Below are positions 53,017 to 62,446 of a stretch of DNA of 64,000 nucleotides, piece after piece. The DNA comes from Streptomyces sp. NRRL S-244 (GTDB lineage Bacteria; Actinomycetota; Actinomycetes; Streptomycetales; Streptomycetaceae): assembly GCF_000717915.1 (NCBI RefSeq), contig NZ_JOCX01000005.1, forward strand, positions 1 to 64,000. Direction: 5' to 3'. How positions within the stretch are numbered: position 1 is the stretch's first letter; every line of letters starts with the position of its first letter. Both the position numbers and the translations under genes were made by a program. The notes under the pieces are model-generated. The model was not told where the DNA came from, did no database searches, and saw only the letters and a list, made by a program, of their open reading frames with translations.

Positions 53017-53478
53017 ATGCCGCGTCCCGCAAAGGGTGCCCGTCTGGGCGGCAGCGCCGCGCACGAGAAGCACCTTCTCGCGAACCTCGCGAAGGCGCTC
53101 TTCGAGCACGGCCGCATCACCACCACCGAGGCCAAGGCCCGCCGCCTGCGTCCCTACGCCGAGCGTCTGGTCACCAAGGCCAAGAAGGGCGACATCCACA
53201 ACCGTCGCCTGGTGCTGCAGACGATCACGGACAAGAGCATCGTGCACACGCTGTTCACCGAGATCGCCCCGCGCTACGAGAACCGCCCCGGTGGTTACAC
53301 GCGCATCACCAAGATCGGCAACCGTCGTGGCGACAACGCCCCGATGGCCGTGATCGAGCTGGTCGAGGCCCTTACGGTCGCCCAGCAGGCCACCGGTGAG
53401 GCCGAGGCCGCCACCAAGCGCGCGGTCAAGGAGGCGGAGGCTGTCGAGACCCCCGCCGAGGAGACCAAGGAGGCCTGA
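53017..53478 (+). CDS. rplQ: 50S ribosomal protein L17 with acidic C-terminal extension
   Basis: L17 stabilises several 23S domains near the tunnel exit. The 153-residue product begins [20 protein letters not shown] and shows [39 protein letters not shown] and [20 protein letters not shown]. Residues after about 118 are an Ala/Glu-rich extension ([17 protein letters not shown]) beyond the core L17 domain. ATG with GAAGGAG upstream. It closes the alpha cluster; a perfect terminator follows. Confidence 0.98.
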   Translation: MPRPAKGARLGGSAAHEKHLLANLAKALFEHGRITTTEAKARRLRPYAERLVTKAKKGDIHNRRLVLQTITDKSIVHTLFTEIAPRYENRPGGYTRITKIGNRRGDNAPMAVIELVEALTVAQQATGEAEAATKRAVKEAEAVETPAEETKEA

Positions 53479-53513
53479 TCCCGCTCCGGGATCGAGCTTG
53501 CTTGATCGGCTCT

Positions 53514-53548
53514 GAACGGGCCCGCCCCTTCCCGGGGCGGGCCCGTTC
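53514..53548 (+). terminator. Terminator of the alpha cluster
   Basis: A 15-bp perfect stem (53514-53528 with 53534-53548) around TTCCC, about 35 nt after the rplQ stop, with TTC at the right edge. Confidence 0.9.
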
Positions 53549-53580
53549 TGCATTGCGGTGACTCTGAGAGGATCGGTCAC

Positions 53581-54432
53581 GTGAGTGACGAGGTGGAGCC
53601 CGGGCACGTCCGGGTGCGGCTGGACCTGTCGTACGACGGGAAGGACTTCTCCGGCTGGGCGAAGCAGCGCGTGCTGCGGACCGTCCAGGGTGAGCTGGAG
53701 TCGGCCCTGCAGACCGTGATGCGGCTGCCGGACCCGGTCGAGCTGACCGTGGCCGGGCGGACCGACGCCGGCGTGCACGCGCGCGGGCAGGTCGCCCAGT
53801 TCGACGTGCGCGACGAGGTGTGGGCCGAGCACCACGACAAGCTGCTGCGCCGCCTCGCGGGCCGGCTGCCCCACGACGTACGGGTGTGGAAGGCCGCCGA
53901 GGCCCCCGAGGGCTTCAACGCCCGGTTCTCCGCCATCTGGCGCCGCTACGCCTACCGCGTCGGCGACCACCAGGGCGGCGTCGACCCGCTGCGCCGCGGG
54001 CACGTGCTGTGGCACCAGTGGCCGCTGGACGTGGACGCCATGAACGAGGCCGCCGCCGCGCTGCTCGGCGAGCACGACTTCGCCGCGTACTGCAAGAAGC
54101 GCGAGGGCGCCACGACCATCCGCACCCTCCAGCAGCTCAGCTGGGAGCGCGCCGAGGACGGGATCGTCACCGCGACCGTCCGCGCCGACGCCTTCTGCCA
54201 CAACATGGTCCGCTCGCTGGTCGGCGCCCTGCTGCACGTCGGGGACGGGCACCGGCCGACCGACTGGCCGGGGAAGGTCCTGCGGGCCGCCGTACGGGAC
54301 TCCTCGGTGCACGTCGTGAAGCCGCACGGGCTCACCCTGGAGGAGGTCGGCTACCCGGCCGACGAGCTGCTGGCCGCCCGCAGCAAGGAGGCGCGCAACA
54401 TGCGGACCCTCCCGGGCGCCGGCTGCTGCTGA
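53581..54432 (+). CDS. truA: tRNA pseudouridine(38-40) synthase
   Basis: TruA isomerises uridines 38-40 in tRNA anticodon stems. The 283-residue product has [19 protein letters not shown], the catalytic motif [16 protein letters not shown] with Asp62 as nucleophile, the [12 protein letters not shown] segment and [20 protein letters not shown] start with GAGAGGA upstream. It begins only 32 nt after the alpha-cluster terminator on the same strand, the common Streptomyces order rplQ-truA. Confidence 0.96.
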   Translation: MSDEVEPGHVRVRLDLSYDGKDFSGWAKQRVLRTVQGELESALQTVMRLPDPVELTVAGRTDAGVHARGQVAQFDVRDEVWAEHHDKLLRRLAGRLPHDVRVWKAAEAPEGFNARFSAIWRRYAYRVGDHQGGVDPLRRGHVLWHQWPLDVDAMNEAAAALLGEHDFAAYCKKREGATTIRTLQQLSWERAEDGIVTATVRADAFCHNMVRSLVGALLHVGDGHRPTDWPGKVLRAAVRDSSVHVVKPHGLTLEEVGYPADELLAARSKEARNMRTLPGAGCC

Positions 54433-54459
54433 CCCGCCGCCCACCGCCGCGGAATCCGT

Positions 54460-54489
54460 TTGGGCGGATCGGCGCCGGGCCTGGACAAT
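54460..54489 (+). promoter_or_regulatory. Candidate promoter for a leaderless ABC-F mRNA
   Basis: TTGGGC at 54460-54465 and GACAAT at 54484-54489, spacer 18 nt; the -10 lies exactly 7 nt before the ATG at 54497. Confidence 0.45.
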
Positions 54490-54496
54490 GCCCCGC

Positions 54497-56116
54497 ATGG
54501 GACATCTCGAAGCCAGCCACCTGGAGTACTACCTTCCCGACGGGCGGGTCCTGCTCCCCGACGTCTCCTTCCGCGTGGGGGAGGGGTCGGTCGTCGCCCT
54601 CGTCGGGGCGAACGGCGCCGGCAAGTCCACCCTGCTGAAGCTGATCTCCGGCGACCTCCAGCCGCACGGCGGCGGGGTCACCGTCAGCGGCGGCCTCGGC
54701 GTGATGTCGCAGTTCGTGGGCTCCGTACGGGACGAGACGACCGTACGGGACCTGCTGGTCTCGGTGGCCCAGCCCCGGATCCGGGAGGCGGCGAAGGCCG
54801 TCGACCACGCCGAGCACCTGATCATGACGGTGGACGACGAGTCGGCCCAGATGGCATACGCGCAGGCGCTCAGCGACTGGGCCGACGTACAGGGCTACGA
54901 GGCGGAGACCCTGTGGGACGTCTGCACCACGGCCGCGCTGGCCGTCCCGTACGACACCGCGCAGTTCCGCGAGGTGCGCACGCTGTCGGGCGGTGAGCAG
55001 AAGCGGCTCGTGCTGGAGGCGCTGCTGCGCGGGCCGGACGAGGTGCTGCTGCTCGACGAGCCGGACAACTACCTGGACGTCCCGGGCAAGCGGTGGCTGG
55101 AGGAGCAGCTGAAGGCCACCCGCAAGACGGTGCTCTTCGTGTCCCACGACCGGGAGCTGCTGTCCCGGGCCGCCGAGAAGATCATCAGCCTGGAGCCGAG
55201 CCCCACGGGCACGGACGTGTGGGTGCACGGCTCGGGCTTCGACACGTACCACGACGCCCGCAAGGAGCGCTTCGCCCGCTTCGAGGAGCTCAAGCGGCGC
55301 TGGGACGAGGAGCACGCCCGCCTGAAGGCGCTGGTCCTGCGGCTGCGCAACCAGGCGGCGAGCAGCCCCGACATGGCCTCGCGCTACCGGGCGATGCAGA
55401 CGCGCTTCCAGAAGTTCGAGGAGGCCGGTCCGCCGCCGGAGCCGCCGCGCGAGCAGGACATCAAGATGCGTCTGAAGGGCGGCCGGACCGGCGTGCGCGC
55501 GCTGACCGTGGAGAACCTCGAACTCACGGGGCTGATGAAGCCGTTCTCGCTGGAGGTCTTCTACGGGGAGCGGGTCGCGGTGCTCGGCTCGAACGGCTCC
55601 GGGAAGTCGCACTTCCTGCGGCTGCTGGCGGGCGAGGACGTCAAGCACACGGGTGATTTCAAGCTCGGCGCCCGGGTGGTCGCCGGTCACTTCGCGCAGA
55701 CGCACGCCCACCCCGAGCTGTTCGGCCGCACGCTCGTCGACATCCTGTGGACGGAGGCCGCGAAGCCGCTCGGCCCCGCCATGGCCGTCCTGCGCCGGTA
55801 CGAGCTGGAGCGCCAGGGGGAGCAGCCGTTCGAGCGGCTGTCGGGCGGCCAGCAGGCGCGTTTCCAGATCCTGCTGCTGGAGCTGGCGGGCACCACGGCG
55901 CTGCTGCTGGACGAGCCGACGGACAACCTGGACCTGGAGTCCGCTGAGGCGCTCCAGGACGGTCTGGAATCGTACGAGGGCACTGTGCTGTGCGTCACGC
56001 ACGACCGGTGGTTCGCGCGGACATTTGACCGTTTCCTGGTCTTCGGCTCCGACGGTGTTGTACGAGAGACTCAGGAACCTGTTTGGGACGAACGTAGGGT
56101 CGAGCGGAAGCGCTAG
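54497..56116 (+). CDS. ABC-F family ATPase
   Basis: A 539-residue soluble protein with two ABC ATPase domains and no membrane spans, the ABC-F class that acts on the ribosome (translation factors and antibiotic-protection proteins). Domain 1: Walker A GANGAGKST, signature LSGGEQKRLVLEAL, Walker B EVLLLDEPDNYLD. The linker between the domains is helical and charged (KERFARFEELKRRWDEEHAR). Domain 2: GSNGSGKSHF, LSGGQQARFQILLLEL, ALLLDEPTDNLDLE. In the second Walker A the usual Ser/Thr after Lys is Ser-His, which is slightly unusual. ATG 54497 (MGHLEASHLEYY) is preferred over ATG 54488 because of the leaderless promoter spacing. Resistance versus housekeeping role cannot be decided. Confidence 0.93.
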   Translation: MGHLEASHLEYYLPDGRVLLPDVSFRVGEGSVVALVGANGAGKSTLLKLISGDLQPHGGGVTVSGGLGVMSQFVGSVRDETTVRDLLVSVAQPRIREAAKAVDHAEHLIMTVDDESAQMAYAQALSDWADVQGYEAETLWDVCTTAALAVPYDTAQFREVRTLSGGEQKRLVLEALLRGPDEVLLLDEPDNYLDVPGKRWLEEQLKATRKTVLFVSHDRELLSRAAEKIISLEPSPTGTDVWVHGSGFDTYHDARKERFARFEELKRRWDEEHARLKALVLRLRNQAASSPDMASRYRAMQTRFQKFEEAGPPPEPPREQDIKMRLKGGRTGVRALTVENLELTGLMKPFSLEVFYGERVAVLGSNGSGKSHFLRLLAGEDVKHTGDFKLGARVVAGHFAQTHAHPELFGRTLVDILWTEAAKPLGPAMAVLRRYELERQGEQPFERLSGGQQARFQILLLELAGTTALLLDEPTDNLDLESAEALQDGLESYEGTVLCVTHDRWFARTFDRFLVFGSDGVVRETQEPVWDERRVERKR

Positions 56117-56154
56117 GGGGAGAACGCCCCCGGGCGGGTCGATCGGGAGGCGTT

Positions 56155-57444
56155 GTGCGGCTGCGGCCTGGCACCTGGCTCAGGGGATGGGACACCGTAA
56201 GGGATCCGGCGTTCGGGCACCGGCTGGTGCTCTGGCTGCTGCGTCCGGCGTCCGGGCCCTGGAAGGCCGTGGCCCTGGCCGTGGTGATCGGCATCTCGGT
56301 CTCCACGAGCCTGCGGGAGAACTGGGGCTCGGACAACGCCTTCGTGGTCAAGGCCGCGCGGACGCTGCTCGACGGCGGCTCCCCGTACGAGGACAAGCGG
56401 TTCCTGTACCTGCCGAGCGCCGTGCTGATGGCGGTGCCGGAGGCGCTGCTGCCGCAGACGGTGCTGCGCTGGCTGCTTCCGGCGGGGATGTCGGGGCTGG
56501 TGGGCGTGGGCTGGCTGGCCGCGCTGCGGCTGTTCTCGGTGCCCCTGCGCTCGCGGCTTGCGGTCGGCGGCTTCGCGGTGCTGGCCCTGGCCTACAAGCC
56601 GTACGTGAACCTCGTGCTGATCGGCAACTGGACGGCCATCTCGGCGGCGGCGCTGCCGGTGGCGCTGCTGCTCGCGCACCGCAGGGCGTGGGGGGCGGCC
56701 GGCCTGGTGGTGGGGCTGGCGATCGCCTGCAAACCGATGCTGGTGCCGATCGGGCTGCTGTTCCTGCTGGCCCGGCAGTGGCGGGGGCTGGCGGCGGCCG
56801 TGCTGGTGCCGCTGGGGGCCTCGCTGGTGGGGGCGCTGCTGATGCCGAGCCCGTCGCTGTTCTTCACCAAGACCCTGCCGTTCCTCTTCCAGGGGCAGGA
56901 CGCCTACGCCCTGCCCTGGGACGCCTCGCCGATCGCGGTGCTGCCGCGGCTGGGGGTGCCGGAGCCGGTGGCGGTGGCGGCGGCCTTCGCGGGGGCCGGA
57001 GCCGGGCTGTGGGGCGCCTGGCGGCGCTGGAGGCGGCCGGACGATTCCGACCAGGGGCAGCTGCGGCTGGTGGAGACGGCCTGCATGGTGATGCTCGCCG
57101 CATTCCTGGTCTCCCGTCCCTCCTTCGACCACTACCTCCTGGTGGTGCTGCCGCTGCTGCTTGCCTCGGCGGTGCGGCCGGGCTCGATGCCCCGCTCGCC
57201 CTGGTTCTGGCTGGCCCTGACGCCCCAGGTGGCCCTGATCCCGTGGCCGTCGGAGCTGGCCCACAAACGGCGCGCCTTCAAGGACTGCGCCACCCTGTGC
57301 GGGCTCGCGATTCTGCTGGCGCGTCGTGCGCTGCGCTCCGGGCGGGTTACTCTGGGACCCGTAACAACTGCGGGGTCCCCATCCAGGACCGAACCGGAGT
57401 GCGCCGCGACGCCAGCAGAATCGGCATCGCGGACCGCGTTTTGA
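56155..57444 (+). CDS. GT87 (DUF2029)-type polytopic membrane glycosyltransferase
   Basis: A 429-residue membrane protein with about ten predicted spans. The first outer loop contains GSDNAFVVKAARTLLDGGSP followed by YEDKRFLYLPSAVLM; the Asp and the Y..Y.PS pattern are typical of GT87 mannosyltransferases that use polyprenyl-phosphate mannose for glycolipids in actinobacteria. Later spans include KPMLVPIGLLFLLARQW and PSFDHYLLVVLPLLLAS. GTG start with GGGAGG upstream, 38 nt after the ABC-F gene, so probably cotranscribed. Its stop codon TGA lies inside the -35 hexamer of the rplM promoter. Substrate is inferred only. Confidence 0.85.
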   Translation: MRLRPGTWLRGWDTVRDPAFGHRLVLWLLRPASGPWKAVALAVVIGISVSTSLRENWGSDNAFVVKAARTLLDGGSPYEDKRFLYLPSAVLMAVPEALLPQTVLRWLLPAGMSGLVGVGWLAALRLFSVPLRSRLAVGGFAVLALAYKPYVNLVLIGNWTAISAAALPVALLLAHRRAWGAAGLVVGLAIACKPMLVPIGLLFLLARQWRGLAAAVLVPLGASLVGALLMPSPSLFFTKTLPFLFQGQDAYALPWDASPIAVLPRLGVPEPVAVAAAFAGAGAGLWGAWRRWRRPDDSDQGQLRLVETACMVMLAAFLVSRPSFDHYLLVVLPLLLASAVRPGSMPRSPWFWLALTPQVALIPWPSELAHKRRAFKDCATLCGLAILLARRALRSGRVTLGPVTTAGSPSRTEPECAATPAESASRTAF

Positions 57445-57470
57445 CCCGTACGGGTCTACTTGGGTATCCT
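57441..57470 (+). promoter_or_regulatory. rplM-rpsI promoter
   Basis: TTGACC at 57441-57446 and TATCCT at 57465-57470, spacer 18 nt. The -35 includes the TGA stop (57442-57444) of the preceding gene. Transcription should start near 57477. Confidence 0.75.
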
Positions 57471-57476
57471 GCTGGT

Positions 57477-57675
57477 TTGTTATGCGTATTGGCTTGCTCA
57501 TTCTCACGTGAAAGGGCCTTACGCCGGTCCACCGGACCGATGACCAGCGGTTCACACGGGTTGCGTCCCTGATGTGAACGAGGGCTGTCGTGATCGTCCG
57601 TGGTGACCCTGTCAGGACCTTCCCGTTGGGCTTGCGCCCGTGGGATACCACCACTGAAGAAGCGAAGGCATACGC
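57477..57675 (+). promoter_or_regulatory. L13 (rplM) mRNA leader
   Basis: The roughly 199-nt leader contains two hairpins: CGGTCC-ACC-GGACCG (57525-57539) and TTCACA...TGTGAA (57551-57578) with an inner GGG/CCC pairing. Such leaders are sites of L13 autoregulation in some bacteria; a match to a known family is not claimed. Confidence 0.5.
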
Positions 57676-58119
57676 GTGCGTACGTTCAGCCCCAAGCCCG
57701 GCGACATCTCGCGCCAGTGGCTCGTCATCGACGCCCAGGACGTTGTCCTCGGCCGTCTGGCGACCCAGGCCGCTGCCCTCCTGCGTGGCAAGCACAAGCC
57801 GACCTATGCGCCTCACATGGACATGGGCGACTTCGTCGTCATCATCAACGCCGACAAGGTTCACCTGTCCGGCAACAAGGCGTCCCAGAAGATGGCGTAC
57901 CGCCACTCCGGTTTCCCGGGCGGTCTGCGTTCGGTGCGCTACGACGACCTCCTGGCGAACAACCCGGAGAAGGCCGTCGAGAAGGCCGTCAAGGGCATGC
58001 TCCCCAAGAACACCCTGGGCCGTCAGATGCTCTCGAAGCTGAAGGTCTACTCGGGCGACCAGCACCCCCACGCTGCCCAGCAGCCGGTGCCGTTCGAGAT
58101 CACCCAGGTCGCGCAGTAG
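57676..58119 (+). CDS. rplM: 50S ribosomal protein L13
   Basis: L13 is an early 23S binder. The 147-residue product begins [20 protein letters not shown] and shows [40 protein letters not shown] and [23 protein letters not shown] start with GAAGAAGCGAAGG upstream. rpsI follows after 42 nt, the conserved L13-S9 pair. Confidence 0.98.
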   Translation: MRTFSPKPGDISRQWLVIDAQDVVLGRLATQAAALLRGKHKPTYAPHMDMGDFVVIINADKVHLSGNKASQKMAYRHSGFPGGLRSVRYDDLLANNPEKAVEKAVKGMLPKNTLGRQMLSKLKVYSGDQHPHAAQQPVPFEITQVAQ

Positions 58120-58161
58120 TTCCGGCCACCCCCTAAGACGTAGAAAATTCTGAGGAGCATC

Positions 58162-58677
58162 GTGGCCGAGACCACCGCCGAGACCCCCGTCGAAGAGTTC
58201 GAGGGCGTCGAGGAGTACACCACCGAGTCTGAGGTCGTCGTCGAGGGCGACTACACCTCCGAGTCCCTTGCCGGCCGCTTCGGCGACCCGCAGCCGGCCG
58301 CCGGCCTGGGCCGTCGCAAGAACGCCATCGCCCGCGTCCGGATCGTTCCGGGCACCGGCAAGTGGAAGATCAACGGTCGCACCCTTGAGGACTACTTCCC
58401 CAACAAGGTGCACCAGCAGGAAGTCAACGAGCCGTTCAAGCTCCTCGAGCTCGACGGTCGCTACGACATCATCGCCCGCATCGCGGGTGGCGGCGTCTCC
58501 GGCCAGGCCGGCGCCCTGCGCCTCGGCGTGGCCCGCGCCCTCAACGAGGCGGACGTCGACAACAACCGCCCGGCGCTGAAGAAGGCCGGCTTCCTTTCCC
58601 GCGACGACCGTGCGGTCGAGCGCAAGAAGGCCGGTCTCAAGAAGGCCCGTAAGGCTCCGCAGTACAGCAAGCGTTAA
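58162..58677 (+). CDS. rpsI: 30S ribosomal protein S9 with acidic N-terminal extension
   Basis: S9 contacts P-site tRNA through its C-terminal Arg. The 171-residue product has an acidic N-terminal extension of about 50 residues ([20 protein letters not shown] and more), then the conserved core [40 protein letters not shown] and the C-terminal [15 protein letters not shown] with GAGGAG upstream. Ends the rplM-rpsI unit. Confidence 0.98.
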   Translation: MAETTAETPVEEFEGVEEYTTESEVVVEGDYTSESLAGRFGDPQPAAGLGRRKNAIARVRIVPGTGKWKINGRTLEDYFPNKVHQQEVNEPFKLLELDGRYDIIARIAGGGVSGQAGALRLGVARALNEADVDNNRPALKKAGFLSRDDRAVERKKAGLKKARKAPQYSKR

Positions 58678-58700
58678 TCTGCGCCTGCTGTTCAGCAACA

Positions 58701-58739
58701 AACCGCCCCGGCAGCACTCTCCGTGCTGCCGGGGCGGTT
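58701..58739 (+). terminator. Terminator after rpsI
   Basis: A 17-bp perfect stem (58701-58717 with 58723-58739) around TCTCC, followed by CGTTT. Confidence 0.92.
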
Positions 58740-58749
58740 CGTTTACCGC

Positions 58750-58778
58750 CACAAGCGGCAAATACATGTCACAAGCGG
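58750..58778. repeat. Direct repeat CACAAGCGG upstream of glmM
   Basis: CACAAGCGG occurs at 58750-58758 and 58770-58778, 20 bp apart, with a further TCACAA at 58779. The spacing of about two helical turns, 34-62 bp before glmM, is operator-like. Confidence 0.55.
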
Positions 58779-58811
58779 TCACAAACGAAGCGTGAACTCG
58801 GGAGGACAACA

Positions 58812-60170
58812 GTGGGACAACTCTTCGGGACGGACGGTGTACGCGGCGTCGCCAACGCGGATCTGACGGCTGAGCTCGCGCTCGGCCTCTCCGTGGCAGC
58901 TGCCCACGTACTCGCCGAAGCAGGCACCTTCGCGGGCCACCGCGCGACCGCGGTCGTCGGCCGCGACCCCCGCGCCTCCGGCGAATTCCTGGAGGCCGCG
59001 GTCGTCGCGGGCCTCGCGAGCGCGGGCGTGGACGTCCTGCGCGTCGGTGTGCTGCCCACCCCGGCGGTGGCGTATCTCACCGGTGCGCTGGGTGCCGACC
59101 TCGGCGTGATGCTCTCCGCCAGCCACAACGCGATGCCCGACAACGGCATCAAGTTCTTCGCCCGCGGCGGCCACAAGCTCGCCGACGAGCTCGAGGACCG
59201 CATCGAGGCCGTCTACGAGGAGCACCGCACCGGCGCCCCCTGGGACCGGCCCACCGGCGCCGGCGTCGGGCGCGTCTCCGACTACGACCAGGGCTTCGAC
59301 AAGTACGTCGCCCACCTCATCGGGGTCCTCCCCAACCGCATCGAAGGACTCAAGATCGTCCTGGACGAGGCGCACGGCGCGGCCGCCCGCGTCTCGCCCG
59401 AGGCCTTCACCCGGGCGGGGGCCGAGGTCGTCACCATCGGTGCCGAGCCCGACGGCCTCAACATCAACGACGGCTGCGGCTCCACCCACCTGGGGCTCCT
59501 CAAGCAGGCCGTGGTCGAGCACGGCGCCGACTTCGGCATCGCGCACGACGGCGACGCGGACCGCTGCCTCGCGGTCGACGCCACCGGCGCCGAGATCGAC
59601 GGCGACCAGATCCTCGCGGTGCTGGCCCTCGCCATGCGCGAGGCGGGCCAGCTGCGCGGCAACACCGTCGTCGGCACCGTGATGTCCAACCTCGGCTTCA
59701 AGCTGGCCATGGAGGGCGAGGGCATCGAGGTCGTGCAGACCGGCGTCGGCGACCGGTACGTGCTGGAGTCGATGAAGGAGCACGGCTACGCGCTCGGCGG
59801 CGAGCAGTCCGGCCACGTGATCATCCTCGACCACGCCACGACCGGCGACGGCACGCTCACCGGCCTGCTGCTCGCGGCGCGCGTCGCGGCCACGGGCCGC
59901 TCGCTCGCCGATCTCGCGGGCGTCATGCGGCGGCTGCCGCAGGTGCTGATCAACGTCCCCGACGTGGACAAGTCCCGGGTCGCGACCTCCGGGGAGCTGG
60001 CCGCGGCCGTCGCCGACGCCGAGCGCGAGCTGGGCACCACCGGGCGGGTGCTGCTCCGTCCGTCCGGTACCGAGCCGCTCGTACGGGTGATGGTCGAGGC
60101 CGCCGACATCGAGCAGGCCCGCGCGGTCGCCGGGCGGCTGGCGGACGCCGTGAAGTCGGCGCTCGGCTAG
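58812..60170 (+). CDS. glmM: Phosphoglucosamine mutase
   Basis: GlmM converts glucosamine-6-phosphate to glucosamine-1-phosphate for UDP-GlcNAc synthesis. The 452-residue product has [11 protein letters not shown] at the N terminus, the phosphoserine loop [17 protein letters not shown] with Ser104, the Mg loop DGDADRC with Asp246, Asp248 and Asp250, GGEQSGHVI (sugar-binding) and [14 protein letters not shown] (phosphate-binding). GTG with GGGAGGA upstream. Together with glmS (62447) and murB it supplies the wall-precursor pathway. Confidence 0.98.
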   Translation: MGQLFGTDGVRGVANADLTAELALGLSVAAAHVLAEAGTFAGHRATAVVGRDPRASGEFLEAAVVAGLASAGVDVLRVGVLPTPAVAYLTGALGADLGVMLSASHNAMPDNGIKFFARGGHKLADELEDRIEAVYEEHRTGAPWDRPTGAGVGRVSDYDQGFDKYVAHLIGVLPNRIEGLKIVLDEAHGAAARVSPEAFTRAGAEVVTIGAEPDGLNINDGCGSTHLGLLKQAVVEHGADFGIAHDGDADRCLAVDATGAEIDGDQILAVLALAMREAGQLRGNTVVGTVMSNLGFKLAMEGEGIEVVQTGVGDRYVLESMKEHGYALGGEQSGHVIILDHATTGDGTLTGLLLAARVAATGRSLADLAGVMRRLPQVLINVPDVDKSRVATSGELAAAVADAERELGTTGRVLLRPSGTEPLVRVMVEAADIEQARAVAGRLADAVKSALG

Positions 60171-60192
60171 AGCGGCCCCCGAGGTCCCTCGC

Positions 60193-60238
60193 GCGTCGGC
60201 CCCGCCCTCCCGGTGATCCCGGAGGGCGGGGCCGACGC
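60193..60238. terminator. Bidirectional terminator between glmM and coaA
   Basis: An 18-bp stem (60193-60210 with 60221-60238) around a 10-nt loop, between the convergent stops of glmM and coaA, positioned to serve both. Confidence 0.85.
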
Positions 60239-60252
60239 CGTTCGCGGCGGGG

Positions 60253-61245
60253 TCAGAGCTTGCGGAGGCTGAGCTTCTGCACCTTGTGGTCCGGGCCCTT
60301 GCGGACGACGAGCGTCGCGCGGCCGCGGGTGGGGGCGACGTTCTCCAGGAGGTTGGGCTTGTTGATCGTGCGCCACATGGTCTGCGCGTACTCGATCGCC
60401 TCCTCCTCGGAGACCTGGGTGTACTTGCGGAAGTAGGAGAAAGGGTTCTGGAACGCGGTCTCGCGCAGCTTCCGGAACCGGTTGAGGTACCAGCGCTCGA
60501 TGTCCTCGGGCCGGGCGTCCACGTACACGCTGAAGTCGAAGTAGTCGGCGAGCGCGACGCGCGTACGGCCGTCCTTGCCGGGCAGGGCCGGCTGAAGGAC
60601 GTTGAGCCCCTCGACGATCAGGATGTCGGGGCGGCGTACGACGAGCTTCTCGCCGGGGACGATGTCGTAGATCAGGTGCGAGTAGACAGGGGCGCTGACC
60701 TCGTCCTTGCCCGCCTTGATGTCCGCGACGAAGCGGGTGAGCGCGCGGCGGTCGTACGACTCCGGGAAGCCCTTGCGGGACGTCAGTCCGCGCCGCTGGA
60801 GCTCCTTCATGGGGTAGAGGAAGCCGTCGGTGGTGACCAGCTCGACGCGGGGGTGCTCGGGCCAGCGGGCGAGGAGGGCCTGGAGCAGGCGGGCCACGGT
60901 GGACTTGCCGACGGCGACGGAGCCGGCGACCCCTATGACGAAGGGGGTGCCCTGCTGGGCGCCGTGGCCGTTGCCGGCGTCGCCGAGGAAGGTGTTGAGG
61001 GTGCCGCGGAGGTTGCTCGTGGCGCCGACGTAGAGGTTGAGGAGGCGGGAGAGCGGCAGGTAGACGTCCCGGACCTCGTCGAGGTCGATGACGTCGCCGA
61101 GACCGCGCAGCCGCTCGACCTCCTCGGCGGTGAGGGGGAGCGGGGTCCGCTCGCGCAGCGCGCTCCACTCGTCGCGGGTGAGGTCGACGTACGGGGAGAC
61201 CTCGGCCCGGCGGTGGGGTCGCTCGGGGCGGTCGGGGCGCTCCAT
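60253..61245 (-). CDS. coaA: Pantothenate kinase, type I
   Basis: CoaA phosphorylates pantothenate, the first step of CoA synthesis. The 330-residue product has the P loop [12 protein letters not shown] near residues 105-116, [20 protein letters not shown] upstream, the [16 protein letters not shown] segment, [13 protein letters not shown] and [11 protein letters not shown], followed by [17 protein letters not shown]. The ATG at 61245 has GGAGAG 6 nt upstream; longer upstream readings lack codon bias. Convergent to glmM, divergent from the lipoprotein at 61547. Confidence 0.97.
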   Translation of the reverse strand: MERPDRPERPHRRAEVSPYVDLTRDEWSALRERTPLPLTAEEVERLRGLGDVIDLDEVRDVYLPLSRLLNLYVGATSNLRGTLNTFLGDAGNGHGAQQGTPFVIGVAGSVAVGKSTVARLLQALLARWPEHPRVELVTTDGFLYPMKELQRRGLTSRKGFPESYDRRALTRFVADIKAGKDEVSAPVYSHLIYDIVPGEKLVVRRPDILIVEGLNVLQPALPGKDGRTRVALADYFDFSVYVDARPEDIERWYLNRFRKLRETAFQNPFSYFRKYTQVSEEEAIEYAQTMWRTINKPNLLENVAPTRGRATLVVRKGPDHKVQKLSLRKL

Positions 61246-61293
61246 CGCGCTCTCCGGCGGCGTGCTTCGTGGCGGCGAAGTGATCACAGGGCC

Positions 61294-61299
61294 ATTGTC
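61294..61299 (-). promoter_or_regulatory. Candidate coaA -10 box
   Basis: GACAAT on the minus strand about 50 nt before the coaA ATG. The -35 region is not clear. The remaining 300-nt divergent gap holds a tandem repeat and a G-rich tract. Confidence 0.35.
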
Positions 61300-61341
61300 G
61301 TGGCTCGGGGGCGGTTGTGGGTGGTGGGGTCGGTCACGTGG

Positions 61342-61391
61342 GGAGGACGTGCGGTGGAGGACGTGCGGCGGGGGCGGGAGGAGGGAGGGGG
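61342..61391 (+). repeat. Tandem 14-mer and G-quadruplex-forming tract
   Basis: GGAGGACGTGCGG occurs twice in tandem (61342-61354, 61356-61368), directly followed by a run of G tracts with short loops (61370-61391: GGGGG, GGG, GGG, GGGGG) that fits the canonical intramolecular quadruplex pattern. It lies between the coaA and lipoprotein starts. Confidence 0.65.
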
Positions 61392-61546
61392 AGGCGGAGG
61401 GTATCGCCCCGGTCACGATGGGTGGCGCGCGGCGGAAAATGGTCCGGCCTTGATCGGATCGCCGCGTAGATTTGCCGGTCGAAGCGGCCCGGCTCCGGCC
61501 TGGTGCCGCTGTTTTCGTTTGCCGTGTGTCCTGGGGGAGATCTTTC

Positions 61547-62338
61547 GTGCGCAGCACTCTTGTCCGTCGTACCGTCCTGACCGCTTCCGCGGTGTCCCTG
61601 GCCCTGCTGGCCACCGCCTGCGGCTCCGACAAGGCGGACGGCAAGGTGGGCGGCGCCACGCCGACCCCCTCCGCCCCGTCCGCCGCCGCGGCCCCGGCCG
61701 CGAAGGGCAAGACGGACGCGGAGCTGACCGCCCTGCTGGTCACGCAGGCAGAGGCGCCCGGGTACCTCCTGCAGTCCGAGGCGGCCGCCAAGCTGGCAGA
61801 CGTCGACAAGGCGTCGGTCACCACCGACAAGCCCGAGTGCAAGGTCCTGGTCCAGGGCCAGGCCCTGCAGAAGATCGGCTCGCCCACCGGCGTCGCGCGT
61901 ACCGCCCTGGGCGCCAAGCCGAAGGAAGCGGGCCCGAACGCCTCGGCGCAGGAGAAGGCCGAGGCGATCAAGAACGCCATCGGCACCACCGTGACGATGG
62001 TCGGCCTCACCTCCTACGACGACAAGGGCGCGCAGGACGTGCTGGCCTCGGTGAAGGCGGCGGGCCAGGCGTGCGCGGGCGGCTTCAGCAGCACCTCCCA
62101 GGGGGAGACCACCAAGTACGAGAGCGTCCAGCGCGGCACCGGCGCCCCCGTCACCTATGGCGACGACTCCGTCAGCCTCGTCCTCACGGCGGACCTTGAG
62201 GACGGCGACAAGGCCACCATCCTCCTCACGGTCCTGCGCACCGGATCCACGGTCGCCACCTTCAGCTCCATCAGTCTCCTGGGGACGGCGGAATCACCGG
62301 TGACGCTGGTCGCCGCCCAGTCCAAGAAGCTCGGCTGA
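61547..62338 (+). CDS. Secreted lipoprotein of unknown function
   Basis: A 263-residue lipoprotein: [20 protein letters not shown] signal peptide, lipobox-like ATAC with Cys25, then the linker [20 protein letters not shown]. The linker start is the same (CGSDKADGK) as in the lipoprotein at 8765, though the mature domains differ. The mature part has [18 protein letters not shown], a Cys pair (PECKVLV and QACAGGF, possible disulphide) and a C-terminal strand-rich region ([20 protein letters not shown]). GTG at 61547 with GGGGGAGA upstream. Function unknown. Confidence 0.85.
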   Translation: MRSTLVRRTVLTASAVSLALLATACGSDKADGKVGGATPTPSAPSAAAAPAAKGKTDAELTALLVTQAEAPGYLLQSEAAAKLADVDKASVTTDKPECKVLVQGQALQKIGSPTGVARTALGAKPKEAGPNASAQEKAEAIKNAIGTTVTMVGLTSYDDKGAQDVLASVKAAGQACAGGFSSTSQGETTKYESVQRGTGAPVTYGDDSVSLVLTADLEDGDKATILLTVLRTGSTVATFSSISLLGTAESPVTLVAAQSKKLG

Positions 62339-62358
62339 ACCCCGCCCGACCGAACGTC

Positions 62359-62394
62359 AACCCCGCTCCGGCTCATTCGCCGGGGCGGGGTTTT
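62359..62394 (+). terminator. Terminator after the lipoprotein
   Basis: A 14-bp stem (62359-62372 with 62379-62392, one T-G pair) around TCATTC, ending in TTTT at 62391-62394. Confidence 0.9.
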
Positions 62395-62433
62395 CGTCTT
62401 GTTCAGGTACGGGGCAGACGGCCAACTACGGCG

Positions 62434-62446
62434 TACGCTGCGCCGT
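62434..62446 (+). promoter_or_regulatory. -10 box for leaderless glmS
   Basis: TACGCT at 62434-62439 lies exactly 7 nt before the glmS ATG, with no Shine-Dalgarno between. No strong -35 is visible. Confidence 0.5.
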
